The notes below the pieces were generated by a model that searched no databases, was not told the origin of the DNA, and saw nothing but the letters and a program-made list of their open reading frames with translations. From positions 496,001-560,000 of the forward strand of contig BSBN01000355.1 in the NCBI GenBank assembly GCA_027924645.1: DNA of 64,000 nucleotides. The letters run 5' to 3'. This DNA is from Cunninghamia lanceolata. Its lineage: Eukaryota; Streptophyta; Pinopsida; Cupressales; Cupressaceae. Position 1 is the first letter of the stretch. The number at the start of each line of letters is the position of its first letter. The position numbers and the translations under genes are program-made. This document shows positions 49,190 through 61,745 of this stretch, in pieces.

Positions 49190-49975
49190 CTAACACTACA
49201 GATTGCAGAAGTTTTAAGTTATTACATTATATTAATGTCCATAAATGACCAAAATTAGGTCAGTGGGACTAGGAGTACAACTAGTAATAATGGCAAGAGG
49301 GAGTAAAACATGAGCTCTGTGTATTTGATGAAAAATAACAAATGTTATATTTTTTGAGACCCACTCTTAAGTATGAATGTATAAGTTGTAGATGGCATTC
49401 CTTAGTTTGAGATTCAACGTACATGATCCCTAAATACCTCTTCATGCTTAAGTATTGTATATTTCAATATCTCCAAATCATTTTCTGAACATTGTCCCAT
49501 TGCCCCTTGCTTGAGGGTGCTATAAAATTTCTTCTCTTTCAATATTTCCTCCTCAACATAGTTGGCCAAAAGCCTCTACAAGACTTCTATTCACTCTTGC
49601 CTCTAGCCCATCATTCTTATTCAAGAATATTTCTAGGAAGTAATTTTCACATTGTACCTTTTCTCCCAACATATGTTAAGAATCAATAATCATATGGATA
49701 AACAACAATGATTGCACTCAATAAAGCATCTTTAAATATTTTATGTAGATCTCTTTCTATGACATTCAATAACCCAAACGACAATGTGTAGATCATTCCA
49801 AATTTTGGAAAAAGTTGCTCCATCTACACAATCAAAATATGGTTAAATAATCGAAAATGATTTCTAGCATGCTAGAACAATGTTCCATTGTAAACACATA
49901 TTACTATACAAGATTTTTGTATATCTCAAAAATAACACTTACAAACTTGTTAAGCCATTTTTGAAGACCAAAAAT

Positions 49976-51004
49976 GAGAAAATGTTGTACAATATGCAAT
50001 ATAGTGAATTACCAGGAAAGAAATAAAATTATTAGGTAAAGTTCCCTAAGAATTTTATTTAATGAACATATTTTTAATCATCTAGACAATTTATTCCACA
50101 TCCTGTGATAGATATGGATGTAGATAGTGCGAAAATGGTAAGCTATGTAAAAAACCAATATTGATTTCATCCACTCACACATTTGCATCAAGAGGGTTGA
50201 TTGATGTCACTTGGAGATGCTTTGCAATTAGCTTTGGTAGATACTTAATTAGCAAATGATAGAGAATGAGTGGAAAATTTTCTATTAGCAAAGAGAATAG
50301 TCCTTGGAAGCCAAGGATGTTCCAATATAACTTTTCTGATAGATAAGTCAAGGTTGGATGATGCTTGATACCTTTATTATGGTCCTTTGTTTAGTGTAAG
50401 CCTCAAATTTGTGATGATTTCAACTTCAATTCTAGAATATCAGTTTCTCAGTTGAGGATGACATGAACCTTTTCAAGAAATTTATGATATATGATTGAAT
50501 AAAATTACATGGTTTCTTATAGACAATATTAAATGTTATGCTCTGGAACATTATTTGGTTTGCATATGCCAATGACGAGCAGTGAGGGTTGCCAGTAGCA
50601 TCATGAGCAATGTAGCAGATGCACAAAAAAAAGGTTTCAAAGTTGAGTCACATGACACATTTGCATGAAAATGAGAATGGATCCATATGGTCATCTAACT
50701 ACATGAGATGAGAATTCAATCTCATCATTGTCTTTGTGAGATAGAAATCTCTTATAGGCCTCTCATAAAACTTGTAAAATTTCACATTCAAAAGTTTTGC
50801 ATCAGTCCAAAAGAGGATGTGATTCAGAATATTGAGATGAGAAAATTTTGTATAGTATACAACATGATGAATTACCAGGAATGAAATAAAATTTAATGGA
50901 AAGTTCCCCATGAATTTTAAATTTCAATGAGCATGTTTCAAATCATCTAGACAATTTATTCAAAAGCCCATATAGAAATGGATGTAGAAAATGCAAAAAT
51001 GGTA
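49976..51004. repeat. About 165-bp direct repeat, copies 860 bp apart
   Basis: 49976-50142 and 50838-51004 share GAATTACCAGGAA-GAAATAA, AATCATCTAGACAATTTATT and ATGGATGTAGA in order, with many differences. Between them and out to 51430 no known gene is seen; the open frames at 50432, 50699 and 50943 (minus) have no recognised domain. Confidence 0.8.
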
Positions 51005-51429
51005 AAGATTTGTGAAAAAAATTGTTACAGGTATTTTTGTTGTAGGATTCCACCATCATAGAAATTTTATCTAAAGGTTTTTTTTTTCGTTTAGTGCTCC
51101 ATGACACTGTTTCCTCCAAAATCTCCACCTCAGAATCAAATTGAGCTTCTTTCTCTAATACTCTATCTTTTTTATAGGCCATGGCTACTAAATTCTTAAG
51201 TTTTACAAATGACCTTACATTCAATTTTGAAGTAGGGGGTTTACATGTCTTCATCCCTATATTCATATTCTTCTATCTAAATATGTCATCTTCTATGCTT
51301 TCTAATATTTTTGTTGTAGTTATAGAGGGCATTTCTTTATCTCCTAGAGCCATACATGTAGGAGGTATTAATGAGGGGGTTAATCCCAAACACACAACAA
51401 CACAGATTACATACCAAAAATAGGAATTT

Positions 51430-52189
51430 TCTTTTATTGACCTAAAAAACATATTACATTACAGAAATAGGAATCAAATCAGAGGATGAATCCTCAACAG
51501 ACTGTAACACATTATAGCTTCCTTCCTCTAGATTATGGAACCTTTTGCCTTATGTGGCTTCAAATCTGTTAGCATTTCTATTTTCTCTCCTTTTACTTAC
51601 TCTTCACTTTCCCCCTTTCTCTCTACCACCCTAAAAGATTCTGAAAAATGATCATAAACAACCCTTTTTGGCATCTTCCAACCAAAATAGGTCAACTTCT
51701 GCGAGCCATAACTTTTGATTCAGGTGTCCAATTAATGAACCATTTGACGCATTAGAAATCTTGTGAAGAGATCTATTCCTTTAAAATACACTCTACCAAT
51801 TCTACCCATTTTTTGGGGACGTATGGGACCTCTAATTGCCTCATTAGAATTTGAAACTTTTTGCGAGGTTTTTAAAGAAACAAAAACTTTAATATCTTTC
51901 AACTCATAAGTGATGTTTGACTAATTCCTTCACCAAAGGTTATATTTTTTAATTCCAAAGCTTTGAGTAAATTTCTATTTCCATAAGTTCTCAAATGCAA
52001 ACTCTCTAAAAATAATAGTTTGTTATTTTTTAGCAGGTTGGAAATTTTGAAGGTTCCACATCAATATTCAAGAAATTAGGTATCTAAAAATACAAAAATT
52101 GAAAAGAACAGAAAACAAAATCATCATTTTTTAGGTGATGAAATATTACCCTTACAACATTGGATGCTCTTGCATCAGACGCCCAGGGT
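51430..52189. other. No gene; possible LTR remnant
   Basis: Lies downstream (minus strand) of a chromovirus integrase tail, where a polypurine tract and 3' LTR would be expected. No second copy exists in the window to prove it. Confidence 0.35.
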
Positions 52190-52815
52190 AATTTGAGAAG
52201 TGACCTTGTCACATCTTAGATGTTTGAGGAAAACCCAAATAGTCAACATCTACCTTAAACAACCATGAAGAATTTTTGACATGTCTTCCTTTCCACTTAA
52301 ACCATAAATTCTTCATATTGCATGTTCTTGGTACTTCTTCCAAAATGGCTATCTAGGATTTCTTCTATCTCCTCCTTTGAAGTAGGTGTTGGAATACTCC
52401 AATGTCCTTCTTTGGTCCATCCTTTGTGCACCTTCATGATACTCTATTAGATCAGGCAATGTTGAACGTAGGGGAAATGTTGATTCCACTCAATAGCTCT
52501 ACCTCATATGTATTTCTTGAATCATGCTTCTTGAGAATGCTACATGGTCCAAATTTCTTCATCTTCAACTTATTATATGTCCCCATTGGGAACCTTTCTT
52601 CCTTAGGTGAACCATGACTTCATCACCAACCTTGAATTCATTAAACTTCTACTTCTAATATGCCTTAGCCTTGTACTAAGAATTCATGTTATTAATTTCT
52701 TATCGTGCCTCTTAATGCAAGTTCTTTAAGTGCTCTACAAAGTCTTCAACCTTGACACTACTCTTATTGCCTCTAACTATCTTTCCCTTCCAAGTCCCTC
52801 TCAATGGCTTGTGAA
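52190..52815 (-). pseudogene. Chromovirus integrase C-terminus with probable chromodomain (broken)
   Basis: The minus strand reads SSVKVEDFVEHLKNLH, FKVGDEVMVHLRKERFPMG, then TYNKLKMKKFGPCSILKKHD and ISPTFNIA (52430-52790), with frameshifts and stops. Downstream, ILEEVPRT...LWFKWKGRHVKNSSWL (52240-52350) has the aromatic and LVKW-like pattern of a drifted chromodomain. It is closely comparable to 28731-29170 of C2 but clearly more diverged. The rest of this element is absent. Confidence 0.78.
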
Positions 52816-52929
52816 TGGTCATTTTGCTAATGACTCTTTCCTCACTCTCCTTGAGGATGAGGATAATATCACACAGGCATAAGTTGTTTCCTGGATGTTT
52901 TTTGCCAGGCCTCTGGCTCTAGTATTTAT

Positions 52930-54290
52930 TGCTAGGAAACCTTATGTTACCGATAATCCTTCCTCCCTAAGTTAGGCTAGTTGGATTATTTTAGCTGGAA
53001 ATGGATTGACCACAAGGAAATCTTCCATTTTTTTGGCATTCCTTTTGCCTTTCAGGCCTCTCCTTTGGAGCTATGGCAAGTTGTTATTGCTAGAATTAAA
53101 AAAAGTTACAGTATTGGATTACCAAGGCCTTGTTGGTGGGTAAGTTTAAAGTTTGTTCTATAATCTTGGCTGCCACACACATTTATTATTCTTCATGTTG
53201 GGTTCCCTCTAAAGCCTCTTATTTAAAAATTGAGAAGCTACTTAGAGATTTTTTGTGGGCCTCTCATGATAGCACTCAAGGTTTCCATGGAGTTTCCTAG
53301 GATTTATGTTGCCTCCCTCGTGAGGCCGGAGGACTTGGCTTGATTTCCATTCACCACCAAGGCATTGCCTTGTGTGCTAAATGGATCATTTGAGCCCTTT
53401 AAGGCAACAAGGCTTAGAAAATTCTTGTTAGGCACTGAATCGACAAATGTATTCCTATTGGCCAACTGACATGGAAAGGTTTGGATAGAGGCTCCATTCT
53501 CATCATGAGAAAGCCTATTTCCATTCAAGGCACTTTTGTGATCAAAGTATTTGGAAATCCTAGGAAGCTCTCAAGCCTTGGCTTCATTGGGCTAGAGATT
53601 ATTTTCATAATCATCTATCCATTAACCAAAAATCAATTTGGTGGTCCCCTATTCTAAGCAATCAAGACCAGTCGCTTGCTAAATTGTCTTGGGTTCAGGT
53701 ATTCAATTTTTTAAGCATGGGATTGATGTTATGTTTGACTTGTAGAATCTAGCCACCAAGAATTTTCTCTCTTGGCTTGAATTCAAGCATAAATTTAGGC
53801 TTCTTAATTCAAATATTGATACTTACCAAGTTGTCATTGAGGCCATTCCTCCTCACATGCTTCATAAGGTGGGAATCCGCTCTTTCAAGCTATGGTGGAA
53901 AGACTGGAAGTGTTATCCTGAGACTCCTTTTTAGAGTTACAAACCTTGTAAAGGATACTCTTGGATGTCTCCCCATTTGCATATGGTGGAGAAGCTTAAT
54001 CACCATTGGCATATTCAGTTCTCTCTGAGGACCGGTCATAGATGGTTTCAATGTGTTTGGTCTGCTATGGTTGAGCCTAAGTTGGTGCATTTTTCTTGGT
54101 GTTTATTGTATCAAGGCCATCCCCTGGGGGATCACCTAGCTCACATGGGAGTTGCCATCTCTCACTGCTTGTTCTATGGGCAACTTGAATCTCTCAAGCA
54201 CGTCTTCTGGTTTTTCCCTCAAGCTCAGGAAGCTTGGAATTGGATACATGATTTCTTTTGAACTTTCAAACCTCATGCATTTTCTTGGCA
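52930..54290 (+). pseudogene. LINE (L1-type) 3' half: RT C-terminus and zf-RVT (broken)
   Basis: Read through stops and shifts, the plus strand gives YLKIEKLLRDFL and CCLPREAGGLGLISIH...CAKWI (53200-53390), typical of plant LINE RT downstream of the catalytic core. It then gives the RT-associated zinc-binding region: WSAMVEPKLVHFSWCLLYQG, HPLGDHLAHMG, and ESLKHVFWFFPQAQEAWNWI (54055-54250). The catalytic part is absent, so the copy is 5'-truncated, as LINE copies usually are. It abuts a gypsy fragment at about 52.82-52.93 kb. Confidence 0.8.
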
Positions 54291-56213
54291 TGTCTTACTT
54301 GAAGATTGGCCCTATCTTCCCTGACACTATGCCTAGATCTAGCACACTTTTAGGATGGAAATTCTTTTTAGCATTTGGAAAGATAGAAATTCTGCTATTT
54401 CAATCATTGTTCTACTGATAAGCATTTTTTATTATACACTAAAGCTCTCATTTGCTCTAATGTTCTAATGTAGATTCAAGTGCAAGATAGAAAAGTTGCA
54501 CTTGAAGTCACCCATCTCTAGGAGTTGTTAGACCACTGGGGCAACATACCCTGTGCTATTACCTGGGTCCCTCCTGATTCTTCCTCCTCTCGGGGGCATT
54601 GGCGTCATCGAGTGACCAGTGAGATCATGGGGGCAACCATGGTGACCATGATCCTAGCTCTCATTCTCATGGTCCTTAGCCCTCTAGGGATTCAAGTGTC
54701 CATGGAGGCTAGTCCTTGCCTTCTAGACCACCATCTCCTTAGCAGGATGTTGGCTGGGTAGACATTGACAAGTTTCCTCAGCTCCAACTTACCATTTCCC
54801 TGGTTCACACTCAACCAAAGAAGAATGAAGATGCCACTGTTGCTCATGATGGTTGGGAGCCTATTGATGATACTACTTCTGGAGGAAACCTGATGATAAA
54901 GATCCTCCTCCATTTACTAGTGCTGCTCTTGCAACTTTTAATGTTTCTCTATCTTTTCTTGTTAGACATTATTCTTATCCCTTGAGGATGTGACTTTTGT
55001 TTTATTCTCCCTTTGAGGCTGTGAATATGTGGGTTTGACTTTTGACCACCCGTCCTTTTTTGTGAATATGTACTATTTATTTCTTTAATATATACGTTAA
55101 ATAGGATATTCATAGAAAAAAATGATCTGTCAGATACAACTTGCCTTTTAGTAATTTAATAGTTGCATTATTCAAAAACAAGAGATTGATGCTTGGATGT
55201 GTTTTCTAAAGAAAAATGGAACCTAAAAACCATAGGAATTCTTGTATAACTAAAATCTTTTTTGTTTGAAGTGAAAGGAAGTTGAGCCATAAACCAAAGA
55301 GAGAATTGACATGGAGGAGAATATTTTATAGTTGTGCCTTTCTAAACCAAAATTTAACACAAACATTTCATTAGTTTAATATTCTCATCTTTGTGTAGAT
55401 AAGGAAGTCAAGGGTACCACATCTATTTACCTTGGTTTATAAAATTAGGAGCTGGGAGCTTGAAGATTTACTTTGATTGTGACATAAATTATAGAGTTAT
55501 AATGTGTATTTTTTATGAAGTGGTAGAAAATTAAAAGAAGGTGAATGGGGAAGAAGATTTTGAAAAGCAAGTTGAAAAGTGGGATACAAATTTGTTACAT
55601 TAGAATTCATATTATTTTTTATATTTTCTTATTTTTCAAGTTATGATTAAACAAAAGTGTGGTCTATGTTTTAAAGTGTTTCATAAACAAATTAGTGCAT
55701 TAGGTTGAGCGTCAATGTTCACATAATTAATTTTGAAAATTTGTAGTTTTCTATGGGTTTTTTTAGTTTCAATATGCTTAAAATTATTAATCTTATCTTA
55801 GAAATAGGAAAATTGACACATTTAAAATTACAAAGTTTGGAGTATGAATATGGAAAATACACCTATATTCAATGATTTCTAGGATTTGATTGAAAATCAA
55901 CCAACACCCCTATTGATGTTGTTAATCTATCTAAATTTCAAAAGTGAGACAAGAAAACTTTAGCATTGTTAAAATCTTCTTTCCAGTCAAAAAATGTATG
56001 TAAACTTATCATTATTTCCATGAGAAAAACATTATGATTGTAAAGTGAAGGAATTCACTATTATGTTATCTTTGAATATGTTGCAAATTTTAGTTTTGAA
56101 ATTATTCAAAAAAGATATACATTTAGTCAGTGGTTATGAATTTGATTATTATTAAATAGAAAAATGATTATGTTGATCATGACTATTTACTTTATGGTAA
56201 ATTGAGTTGATAA
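54291..56213. other. No recognisable gene
   Basis: 54420-54960 may be the LINE's 3' part (open frames at 54525-54761 without known domain). 55000-56200 is AT-rich and I see nothing in it. Confidence 0.5.
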
Positions 56214-57290
56214 TTAGGGTAATATGAGTTGACATGTTACACTACACATAATCCAAAGACAACAATGATGCTCCTGAAATTGCTCAAATGTCTCCAATCC
56301 ACTGCAAAATTGTGACTGAATAGGAGGATGAAGAACAATCTCTGAAGAAGAAGATGGTGATGCAACTCCATGGAAGCTATCATCAAATAGAAGATAAATG
56401 TCTTCAATGTGGTCCTCCAAATCTGCAAGGTGGGACTCTACAAACAACAATGATATATCTGGTAGATATGCACATTCCAATGAGCTATCTCTAGAAGAGT
56501 GATAATGTCATGCTGCAAAGAATATGAGGTAACAATAGGTAATAAATATGTGATCTCGATAAGAGGAGAAGGAGAAGCAAGTGAAGTTGATCTGTGTCAT
56601 TTGACCTAGCAAGACTTGCAAATATGCAAGCTCCTCAATTGTATCATCATCAAAAGGTATGCAATTTGTATCATCAAGGGGTATGTGGCAATACATAGCA
56701 AGATCATCTGGGAATGGAGAGATATGTGGGTCTGCATAGATCTCCCAGATGCTAGTCCAAAGAGTGTGTGAGCACTCAATATGTGAGATAGAACACATAG
56801 TGTCAAAATCAACACTAGAGCCAATCAATCTTAAAATATGATCAATATAATTTCCCCATATAGATTTCCTCCTAGGTGTATCTGGTTCAGGTATGAGTCC
56901 ATAAAGATAAGGCAAAATATTAAGCCACCTAAGATGTGTTAGGATGCTCTTTCACCAAGACTCATATAATTATCCTTTCCCAATGTTAGCAAAGAAGGGT
57001 GAATAGAAAAACCCATGATATCTCCTCAAATAAATCAAATCAGAGATCAATAATTTGAATATGTATTAATGTTGATAAATGAAGCCCAACAGAACAAACA
57101 ACTTCTCTAAGTGCCAAAATGTCCACAATATCAAATAGAAGCCATAAAATTGACAAACTAAATAATGAATACTTGGGGATGAATCTAGAAAAAGTTCATG
57201 GATGGTTGTGTAGATCTCCTCAATACCTTTCCAACACTGCAAAAATTGGAGATCGTGGCAAAAAGTTACAAGCTCAGAAGCCAAAAATGT
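56214..57290 (-). pseudogene. Possible LTR-retrotransposon gag-like remnant
   Basis: The minus frame 56508-56915 has WGNYIDHILRLIG and ISHIECSHTLWTSIWEIYAD, reminiscent of gag-type W..(W/Y)...L and LW..L..IY patterns, followed by an acidic segment (CIPFDDDTIEEL). It lies downstream of a Met-tRNA primer site (58061), supporting an element on the minus strand. Family and function are not certain; a decayed host gene cannot be excluded. Confidence 0.4.
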
Positions 57291-57494
57291 GATATGGACT
57301 TCAAAGAGAAATAAATGTCACCAGCAAAAAAATATGGGAAAAATACCTACACCACTCAATGGTTCTCAGAACCAACTTTTCAATGCCTATTTGTTTGCCA
57401 AAATTTGACTTTGTTTGTTCAAGATATGCATGATTTACCAAAACTACTCCTTTACAGCAAAGAGGCAAAAAAAAGCACTACTGAAGCTCTTGGA

Positions 57495-57649
57495 CACCCA
57501 TGTGACTAGGGGCTGAGTCTCTGGGGGTTGGCAGATAGGGTTCTGGTCACTCATATGACTATGATCTAAGAGCCTGGAGGCTAGCGCCTGGAAGCTAGAA
57601 GGGCTAGTCACCCATGTGACTAGGGGTTCAACCCTGGGGGCTAGCTCCC
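57495..57649. repeat. Degenerate 53-61-bp repeat, three copies
   Basis: CACCCATGTGACTAGGGG starts at 57495 and 57609, with a diverged copy (CACTCATATGACTATGAT) at 57548. Each is followed by a CTGGGGG/CTGGAGG-GCTAG segment. It lies in the leader of the element primed at 58061. Confidence 0.8.
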
Positions 57650-58060
57650 AAATAAAAAAAACTTTTTATATTAAGAAATTAATTAAAAAATTTAGGTATG
57701 TCTATGCACAGAAATTGAGACGACATGGAAATCAAGGTGGCACAGAAATCAAGATGGCACGCAAACCAATGCAACTCCAAAATCAAAATTAGCTCAAAAC
57801 ATAATGGCATGAAAATCAAGGTGTCATACAGCCATACAAATTCCATACAAATTATACAGATTTCACAAACCTAAATTTCTTGAAACCCCAAAAAATACTC
57901 AAAAAATTTTTGTCACCAAAATATAGAGTGCCTTATATGAAAATAGGGGGTTTTGGACCTTTTAGACTCAATGGTGAGGTTCGTTTTGCTAAAAAATGCA
58001 CCCTACAGAAGATCTTACCCAAAATTTTCCCAAATCTTAGAAGGGGTGTGTAAATCTGGA

Positions 58061-58072
58061 GCTCTGATACCA
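58061..58072 (-). promoter_or_regulatory. Primer binding site (Met tRNA type) of an unclassified LTR element
   Basis: On the minus strand TGGTATCAGAGC, an exact match. The TG of the adjoining LTR would be at 58073. The leader on its 3' side (57650-58060) has no ORF. Confidence 0.8.
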
Positions 58073-58334
58073 TGTGAGAGTCACTGATTGACTCAAGCCA
58101 CCAATATCACATGCAAAACCTAGGATTAACCTTCTACAAGGAAAAAAAAGCATAGAGGAGAGCAATTTTCAAAATATGGATGCAATTAATAAATTGGATT
58201 AAAGAATTACATATGAGAACTTGCTTTTATATTTGCAAGTTAGAAAACCCTCATATGACTTAAGAATAACCTAAGACTAAAATTAGCCCTAAGTCAACTT
58301 AATCAAGTGTAATTAAAATTTAATTGCACCAACA
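58073..58334 (-). repeat. Possible LTR next to the 58061 primer site (outer end uncertain)
   Basis: Starts TGTGAGAGTC. A candidate end is the CA at about 58334, but no partner LTR is present to confirm it. 58335-60399 beyond shows no recognisable gene. Confidence 0.4.
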
Positions 58335-60399
58335 TTTTCTTCTTCCTTGGAAGAGGAATCTTGTTTTGTTGAAGATGCTTTTATACTCTAAAATCTAAAG
58401 GGGTCAAAATGAAGGGTGTAAGACCCACCAAGAGTTTAGAGGACCATTTCTTTTATGGGATAGTTATTTGCTCGAAGAATGGGTAAATTGCTTGAATAAC
58501 ACTTTTTGGTGGGAGCAGATGGTTTGTATTTTAATTCATCATTGTGTATTTCAATTTAGTATATTAGTGTTTTTATTGTGTTCAATTTTATTTTATTTTT
58601 GTTAACATTAATGTAGAAGAATGGTCTAGTGGAGTTATCTCATTATGTTTCCAACTCTTGACTGATAGGGGAAAGTAATTTTTCATAATCAATTAGTGAG
58701 TGATTTTATACTTTGACAAATGATGCATATGCCAAAGAAGCAAAGACAAAGTGTGGTCAATTGGTATGTAGTTAAGTAGTTGGTCATTAGTCAAGGATTC
58801 ACTTGAGAGATGCAAGTACAAGAAATCATGAGGATAAGGGTCATTATAGTTGGGTGATGAAGAAAATTGCTCATGCTACATGTGCTACATATGGTTAGAG
58901 GCATGTTGATAGATAGGGAATTTCATCATGCTTGTATCAAATAGTGTTAGGAAGAGGAAATGGATATTTAGACTATGGAAGGTAGTGGCACATGGCACTA
59001 TATTGACAAGATTGACATGTATTACTCATATAGGAATGTGAAGCAAAGGAATAGCCATTAGGAGGATGTATTTAGGTATGTTGGTAAACAGATTGGTCGT
59101 TGCGAATGAATTCTCAAGAATGACTATCTTTCCCGGAAAGCAGCGACGAACTGGCCAATAGTTGGAGAGATCTCTATGAAGTAATGATCTTCCTCTGCAT
59201 TTGAGAGGGGTAGGTCCCTTGTATGATCAAAATAGTAGTTTTTGTGGTATTTTAACTAAAAATACCAAAGGTAAAGGAAAACTAAAGAAAAATGAATTAT
59301 AGAAACCCTGGTGGCAGACACATGAATACTGACTAGGATTTCACATATTTGTACAAATATAAGGAAACGTTCACCATAAAATTAGAAATACACATTCCCC
59401 AGATCTGTATGATGAAGAGAAAGTGGCCATAAATATTATAACTATATCAATAACAAAGAAAATAGCTCACAAACCTCAACACACGAAGAGATAGGTTTGT
59501 ATGAATAGTATTAAATCAAGATACCAAGATTAAAACTATATTTTCACACATATTGCATAATTCACAAATATTCCAGTAAATAATCAATGTCTCTCCACAA
59601 TAATACAAATAATATACCTATTCAACCTATGGACAATAGGTAATGAAAATACACAAAACATCTAAAACACACGAATCAACTACTTTGTGTATTTATTTTG
59701 AAGTTATACAACTAAAAAACTTCTTTGTACAAAGAATAAAATCCATTAGCTCTCTATTTTTCTTTAGTTCTACTCAATACCAAAAAAGAACTGAAAAAAA
59801 TGTAATCAATGGGACCCTATTTACATTCAAAGATATTGCTTTTATAGACCTCCAACCGATAACTAACTCGTAACTAATTTCTAACTACTTCATAACTACC
59901 TTTTTGAAATACAATAATTAAAAATAAGCTTTAAATTCTAGTTAGATTTTACCTAACTTTTTGAGAAACAAAGCTCATTTTCTAAATTTTGAATTACAAT
60001 AAGTGACATGAGTCACTTTTACAAAAAGGTAACTAAAACTTTTAACTTTCAAGTTGTGAACTTTGTTAAGTTCTTTCCATCTTTATCTGCTCCTTTTTTA
60101 CAATGAAACCTTGTCAGATGTTGATAACTCCTCTAGATACCTGAATCTTAGACTCCTGTGTCCATGCATCAAAATATGAACTGATTCCTTTTTGCTAGAG
60201 ATTGTCCTTGGAAAGTCTTAAAAGTATTCTTTAACCTTCTTTTTGCCCCTAAAATAACCCAATCCTGCATATTGAGGCCCTTCCTCAATCTCAATGGTAA
60301 TGTTATGTCTCAGTTATCCTTTCCTGATGACATTGAACATGGGAGATGATGACAAAACATTGTTGGTGAATCTAAATTAAACCCTCCATCCACATGTTC

Positions 60400-61053
60400 T
60401 CAGGAGTCTTGATATGCATGATGATAGACATTTTCTATAATCGTGTGTCTAGCAAGAAATCCACCTACAGAACCATGACTACTACCACTTCTAGAATGGT
60501 GTATTGGCAACAACTGAAATTTGAATACCATCCATTCCATCTTGGTTACTTCCATTCTTATGTTGATATATGTTAATAGTTTTAGCACCTGCAAGGCTTC
60601 CATGGAAAGGAGCTCTCAGGTTTCAACCTCCTTGTTTTCCCTTGAAGTCTTTATTTTCCCAAGTACAACCACACCTTGTCACCTACTTTGAACTTGTGTT
60701 CAACATGGGGCCAATCATACCTCTTCTTGTACTTGCAACTAAATTTGTTGGATGCATTCAATGAATTTTCCAACCCTTTGTACCTCTAAGTTACCATTAT
60801 CTTCTTCTTTGTGTGACTACCATGTAACATTATCTAGAGGCTAGGCAGTAAGTAACCAAAAACATATCCCAAAAGGTGATAAATTTGTGAAACTATGTAT
60901 AGACCTATTATAGGAGTTTTGAATGTAAGAAAGGTTCTCATCCCACATTATTGGATGCTTTTGATAATAACATCTGATCATCTTTACCAAAGTCCTATTA
61001 GCAAAATAAATTTTCTCATTCTTTTGTAGATGGAAAGAGGCGGGCCTTTTCAA
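60400..61053 (-). pseudogene. Ty3/gypsy integrase fragment (broken)
   Basis: The frame 60841-61053 reads ANRTLVKMIRCYYQKHP, MWDENLSYIQNSYNRSIHS and NLSPFGICFW, equivalent to the block after the catalytic Glu of gypsy integrases (compare NRSLGNLLRCL and STGLSPFEIVYG in C1). Further on (60650-60715) HKFKVGDKVWLYLGK gives the C-terminal domain, with stops and shifts between. No other part of this element is visible. Confidence 0.82.
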
Positions 61054-61190
61054 TCAAATCTCACATCCTTTCCCACAAAGAACACCAAATCTTCCCTAGA
61101 ATGCTTTTATAGATGCCATGAACTTATTTTAAAGCTTTCAATTTTGGTATAGATCATGAGGATGTTGGTCAACTTGACAACTGTGATTAC

Positions 61191-61745
61191 ACTTGCTTTG
61201 AAAGTTCTTAAAAGCCCCTTTAACAAATCAATTATGTGTGTATCATGCAATCATTACATTCCATGAGATTACATCTCTTTGAGTGCTATGACAAATTCTT
61301 CAAGTTCCTTGTTTATTATTTTCACACTATGCATCACTGTATATCAAATTATTTCAAACTATAATGTCTGACAAAAAAAATTTGTTTTATTATGTTTTGA
61401 TGGATGTCGATATCCTGCTTTGATCTCCCATTTCCATGCAGATGCCATCCCATGCGTGTTTCCTATGTTTTCACATTTTGCAACACTGTCTATCAGAGCA
61501 TTTCAAATGTACTATCTGATAAAAATCTTCTACCATTTAACATGTGATGGATGTCCATACCCTATTTGAAAGCTCCCATTTTCACATGGGCAAGTGAGAA
61601 TGCTAGCATAGGTTACTTGAAATCATCTTTTTAACTTATTTAACTCATTTGCGTGAAAGTTTCTAAGCATTTTCAACAAATCCATTTTGTATATATCCTG
61701 CAATCTTTGCATACCATAAGACTACATTTGTTTGAGGCATCTTTT
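61191..61745. repeat. Diverged tandem duplications
   Basis: Two nested pairs: 61191-61287 with 61650-61745 (AACAAATC-AT, GCAATC-TT, CATGAGATTACAT-like blocks) and 61319-61437 with 61470-61590 (CACTGT-TATCA, ATTTCAAA-TA, TGATGGATGTC-ATA-CCT). They suggest two rounds of duplication. No gene. Confidence 0.7.
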
